Shown: positions 5,091 to 7,396 of the stretch, piece by piece | How the letters are laid out: every line of letters begins with the position of its first letter | Numbering within the stretch: the stretch's first letter is position 1 | Source of the DNA: Alphaproteobacteria bacterium UBA2784 | GTDB lineage: Bacteria > Pseudomonadota > Alphaproteobacteria > Micropepsales > Micropepsaceae | Assembly (NCBI GenBank): GCA_002352285.1 | Contig: DEIC01000028.1 | Location: 1,208 to 8,603 of the forward strand | DNA: 7,396 nucleotides | Direction of reading: 5' to 3' | The notes under the pieces: generated by a model | What the model saw: only the letters and a program-made list of their open reading frames with translations | Told to the model about the DNA's origin: nothing | Database searches by the model: none | Position numbers and translations under genes: made by a program

Positions 5091-6443
5091 ATGGTGTCCC
5101 GCTTTGGCACAATGCATCTGGCGGCGCGCAGCATCAGCGCGCTCATAATTGCGTCAATTGCGCTGATCTCACCTGCTGCCAATGCCAGCGACGCCCGCGC
5201 CGTTACGGATCTCGCCCGCGTTGTTGCCGATGCCGCTGACGATGAAATCAGGAACCCGACCGAAAGCGCACGCCTGATCGCCGTGCTCTCAACCGCCATG
5301 TATGACGCCTGGGCGATCAGCGATCCACGCGCGCATGGCGTGGTGATCGGCGCCGAAAGTTACGCTGCCCCCGCAACATCGCGCGACACGCTGGGCCGGA
5401 TGGCGCAGGCCGTGCGCGCGTTGCTGCGCGCTGAACCGGCGCGCACCAATCAGATTGATGCCATGATCGCGCGTCACGGACTTGCCGCCGGTGGCACAAC
5501 GATGGCCGAGGCCGACGACATCGCCCGCCGCGTGCGGCAGCATTACGCGAACGATGGCGCAGACCACGCCACGCGCGACTTCATCATCACGCGTCCGCGC
5601 ATCACCGACTGGCTGCCCATCGAAACGCCCGACGGCCGCACGCAACGCGCACTGACGCCCGGCTGGGGCCAGGTGCGCGGCTTTGCCATCGGCGATGCCG
5701 CCCTTTTCCGTGCGCCGCCGCCGCCGCGCGACGATGCGACCTTCAATGCAATGGTCGATGACATCATCAACGTCTCGGCAAACCTGACCGATCAGGAAAA
5801 GGCGACCGCCGAATATTGGGTGCCGTGGGGCGGCTGGCCCGCCTCGCACATGATGCGGCTCTCAGCCGATTTTGCCGACCGGCGCGGCCTTGGCCTTGAT
5901 GACACGGTAAAACTTCTCTTCGCTGCGGCGATGTCGCAGCTGGATGCCGGCATTGTCTGCTGGGAGACAAAATACGCCTATAATTACGCACGTCCCGTCA
6001 CGGCCGTGCGCGCGCGGGGCGATGCGCTGATCCGCGCCTGGACACCGCGCGGGGTCCGCGAGATGCGCGCCCGCGACTTTGATCCTTATCTGCCAACACC
6101 GCCCTTTCCGGCCTATACGTCAGGCCACGCCCTTTTTACCGCCGCCTGGGCGCGGGTGATGGAGCTGGTGACAGGATCATCCGCCTTGGGATTAACCGTG
6201 CGCGTCACGCGGCTGGAGCGCGAGGTGCGCGATCTGCCGGCCCCCATCACGCTTTCCTATCCCACCTTCATGTCGGCAGCAGACGCCAGCGGCATCAGCC
6301 GCATTTATGGCGGCATCCATTGGCGCATCGACGACACGCAAGGCCGCGCGCAGGGGGCTGCGGTGGGCGATGCCGTATTCGCACGCGCATCCGCCCTGTT
6401 CGCGGGCCAGTCGCCGCCCCCGCCATCGGGCATGCGGTATTAG
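5091..6443 (+). CDS. Vanadium-dependent haloperoxidase-type protein (PAP2 superfamily), exported
   Basis: From the ATG at 5091 the protein has 450 residues. A signal peptide (MVSRFG start, hydrophobic core ISALIIASIALIS) ends at about residue 32 with an ANA cleavage site. The rest is a helical PAP2/chloroperoxidase-type domain. All vanadate or phosphate ligands of the family are visible with exact spacing: K294 and R301 (KYAYNYAR), S344-G345-H346 (YTSGH), R404 and the catalytic H410 (RIYGGIH). Compared with Curvularia chloroperoxidase, W291 and F339 stand where the halide-pocket Trp350 and Phe397 are, and P337 where Pro395 is. It may therefore oxidise halides with H2O2, forming hypohalous acid outside the cytoplasm; acid phosphatase activity is the main alternative, because the two activities share this active site. 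The serine hydrolase gene lies 66 bases upstream. The stop is 6 bases from the convergent metallohydrolase stop. Confidence 0.88.
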   Translation: MVSRFGTMHLAARSISALIIASIALISPAANASDARAVTDLARVVADAADDEIRNPTESARLIAVLSTAMYDAWAISDPRAHGVVIGAESYAAPATSRDTLGRMAQAVRALLRAEPARTNQIDAMIARHGLAAGGTTMAEADDIARRVRQHYANDGADHATRDFIITRPRITDWLPIETPDGRTQRALTPGWGQVRGFAIGDAALFRAPPPPRDDATFNAMVDDIINVSANLTDQEKATAEYWVPWGGWPASHMMRLSADFADRRGLGLDDTVKLLFAAAMSQLDAGIVCWETKYAYNYARPVTAVRARGDALIRAWTPRGVREMRARDFDPYLPTPPFPAYTSGHALFTAAWARVMELVTGSSALGLTVRVTRLEREVRDLPAPITLSYPTFMSAADASGISRIYGGIHWRIDDTQGRAQGAAVGDAVFARASALFAGQSPPPPSGMRY

Positions 6444-6449
6444 CGGATT

Positions 6450-7396
6450 TCAGAATGCTGCACTGCCGCCAATTGCCAGCACCATGATGGCGGCGGGATT
6501 GATGCCAAGCCTGCCTGCCTCGGCATAGAAATCGGCAATCGCATCGGCGGCCTCTTCATTGCCCAGGGGATAGGTACCCCAATGGACGAGCAGGATCTTG
6601 CGCGCGCCCAGTTCAATTGCCGCACGCGCCGCCTCTTGCGGGTTCATGTGCACGCCTTTGTTGATGTCGCGCGGCTCATAACCGCCAAGTGACAGAACCA
6701 GAAGATCAACCGGCGCGATGTGCGCACCGATCTCAGCCAGATGCGGGCCATAACCCGTATCGCCCGTGACATAGACACGCCGCGCACCATCACTGATGAG
6801 ATAGGACGCCCACAGCGTCGTGTTGCGGTCAAAGACGCCACGGCCCGATTCATGCTGGGCCGGCAGCAGGGTGATCGTGACAGGGCCGATCGACGTTTTC
6901 TCGTTCCAGTCCATCAGGAATTCATGCGCGCAACCAAGCCCGCTCAGCGCAACTTTGAGCGGCGCAACGCAGGCGAGCGCGCCGCGCGAAGCAAGCGCCT
7001 CTACGGCTTCGGGTTCAAAATGATCGTAATGATCATGGGTAATGAGGATGCCATCGGGCAGCGGCATCGTGGCGCCATCAAGCACAGAGGGCGCAAGCCG
7101 CGCAGGGCCTGCCGCCGCCAGCGGGGAGACACGCGCCCCAAACACCGGATCAACCACCAGCGACACGCCGCCCATGCGGATCAGCACACTGGCATGCCCC
7201 AGCCACATCACGGCGTCACCGGAAAGTGCCTGCCAGCCGCCAAGACTTTCTTCCGCACCCAACACGCGCGCACGGCTTGCCTGATCGGCCGGGCTTGCAA
7301 GACGCAGCCGGTCAAAAAAGAAATCAGCCGGTCCCGGCCCCGCGGCTCCGTTCGGATTGATGAATCCGTCATCCGCATGATGCGGCGGCGCAGCCG
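6450..7396 (-). CDS. NAPE-PLD-like metallo-beta-lactamase-fold hydrolase, N-terminus off the window
   Basis: The frame is open from the right edge (first full codon at 7394) to the stop at 6450, giving 314 visible residues. No good start is seen: the GTG at 7265 lies inside the conserved region, because HHADDGFINPNG (visible residues 5-16) matches the H-x-x-x-GF-NP element near the N-terminus of NAPE-PLD-like proteins, so the true start is beyond 7396. The di-metal ligands are complete: HDHYDH at visible 120-125 (H120, H122, D124, H125), H181 (AQHESGRG), D212 (TGDTGYG) and H271 (LVHWGTY). Homologues include N-acyl-phosphatidylethanolamine phospholipase D and the bacterial RomA/UlaG-like metallohydrolases. 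Zinc-dependent cleavage of a phosphodiester or similar bond is likely; the substrate cannot be read from sequence. It has its own promoter outside the window. Confidence 0.9.
   Translation of the reverse strand, partial: AAPPHHADDGFINPNGAAGPGPADFFFDRLRLASPADQASRARVLGAEESLGGWQALSGDAVMWLGHASVLIRMGGVSLVVDPVFGARVSPLAAAGPARLAPSVLDGATMPLPDGILITHDHYDHFEPEAVEALASRGALACVAPLKVALSGLGCAHEFLMDWNEKTSIGPVTITLLPAQHESGRGVFDRNTTLWASYLISDGARRVYVTGDTGYGPHLAEIGAHIAPVDLLVLSLGGYEPRDINKGVHMNPQEAARAAIELGARKILLVHWGTYPLGNEEAADAIADFYAEAGRLGINPAAIMVLAIGGSAAF

Noticed and set aside
5289..5849. Minus-strand open frame of 186 codons inside the haloperoxidase-type gene.
   Set aside because: It is antisense to a gene with a complete active site; the product is Arg/Gly/His-rich without recognisable features.
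6466..6493. Inverted repeat CCGCCA/TGGCGG near the VHPO stop as its terminator.
   Set aside because: It lies inside the convergent coding sequence, has no T-run and a 16-base loop; the GC-rich codons there explain it.
7042..7284. Treating the metallohydrolase as complete from GTG 7265.
   Set aside because: The frame continues upstream to the window edge with the conserved GF-NP element, so the start is outside the window; the plus-strand frame here is a shadow.

Overview
The window looks like chromosomal DNA from a high-GC alphaproteobacterium. The reasons are GC-ending codons, an alphaproteobacterial-type Zur (HxH-C N-terminus, no C-terminal His tail), a DUF1302 outer-membrane protein and an ECF sigma factor next to a DUF6249 membrane protein. 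Hyphomonadales/Caulobacterales or Sphingomonadales are my guess only; nothing here fixes the order. I see no insertion sequence, tRNA, rRNA, CRISPR array or phage gene.

Layout. (1) 1-1196, minus: the N-terminal two thirds or so of a secreted DUF1302 protein, running off the left edge. (2) 1197-1657: a divergent regulatory gap of about 460 bases. It holds a strong SD, a weak ECF-type promoter candidate, a 14-base direct repeat with a 20-base period and a 15-base dyad just before zur. (3) 1658-2170, plus: a Zur-like zinc-responsive Fur-family repressor with all expected metal ligands. (4) 2177-3435, minus: a tightly packed three-gene operon, in transcription order a DUF6249 three-helix membrane protein, an ECF sigma factor and a 105-residue two-helix membrane protein. 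(5) 3436-3590: a 155-base divergent gap dense in inverted repeats. On the plus strand part of it has the geometry of an H-type RNA pseudoknot with two 8-bp stems; on the minus strand a small hairpin covers the SD of the DUF6249 gene. (6) 3591-6443, plus: two exported enzymes 66 bases apart, a serine beta-lactamase/esterase-fold hydrolase with an altered third motif and a vanadium-dependent haloperoxidase-type protein with an intact vanadate pocket. (7) 6450-7396, minus: a NAPE-PLD-like metallo-beta-lactamase-fold hydrolase, cut by the right edge before its start codon.

How the genes may work together. The sigma operon reads as a self-contained regulatory unit in which the flanking membrane proteins could control sigma release; none carries a recognisable zinc anti-sigma motif. 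The two plus-strand enzymes are probably cotranscribed and act in the periplasm or outside the cell. Whether the sigma factor drives the divergent enzyme genes or the DUF1302 gene is unknown. Both convergent gene pairs are separated by exactly 6 bases with no intrinsic terminator visible, so transcripts probably overlap there. The feature I most recommend checking is the folded RNA candidate at 3459-3540.
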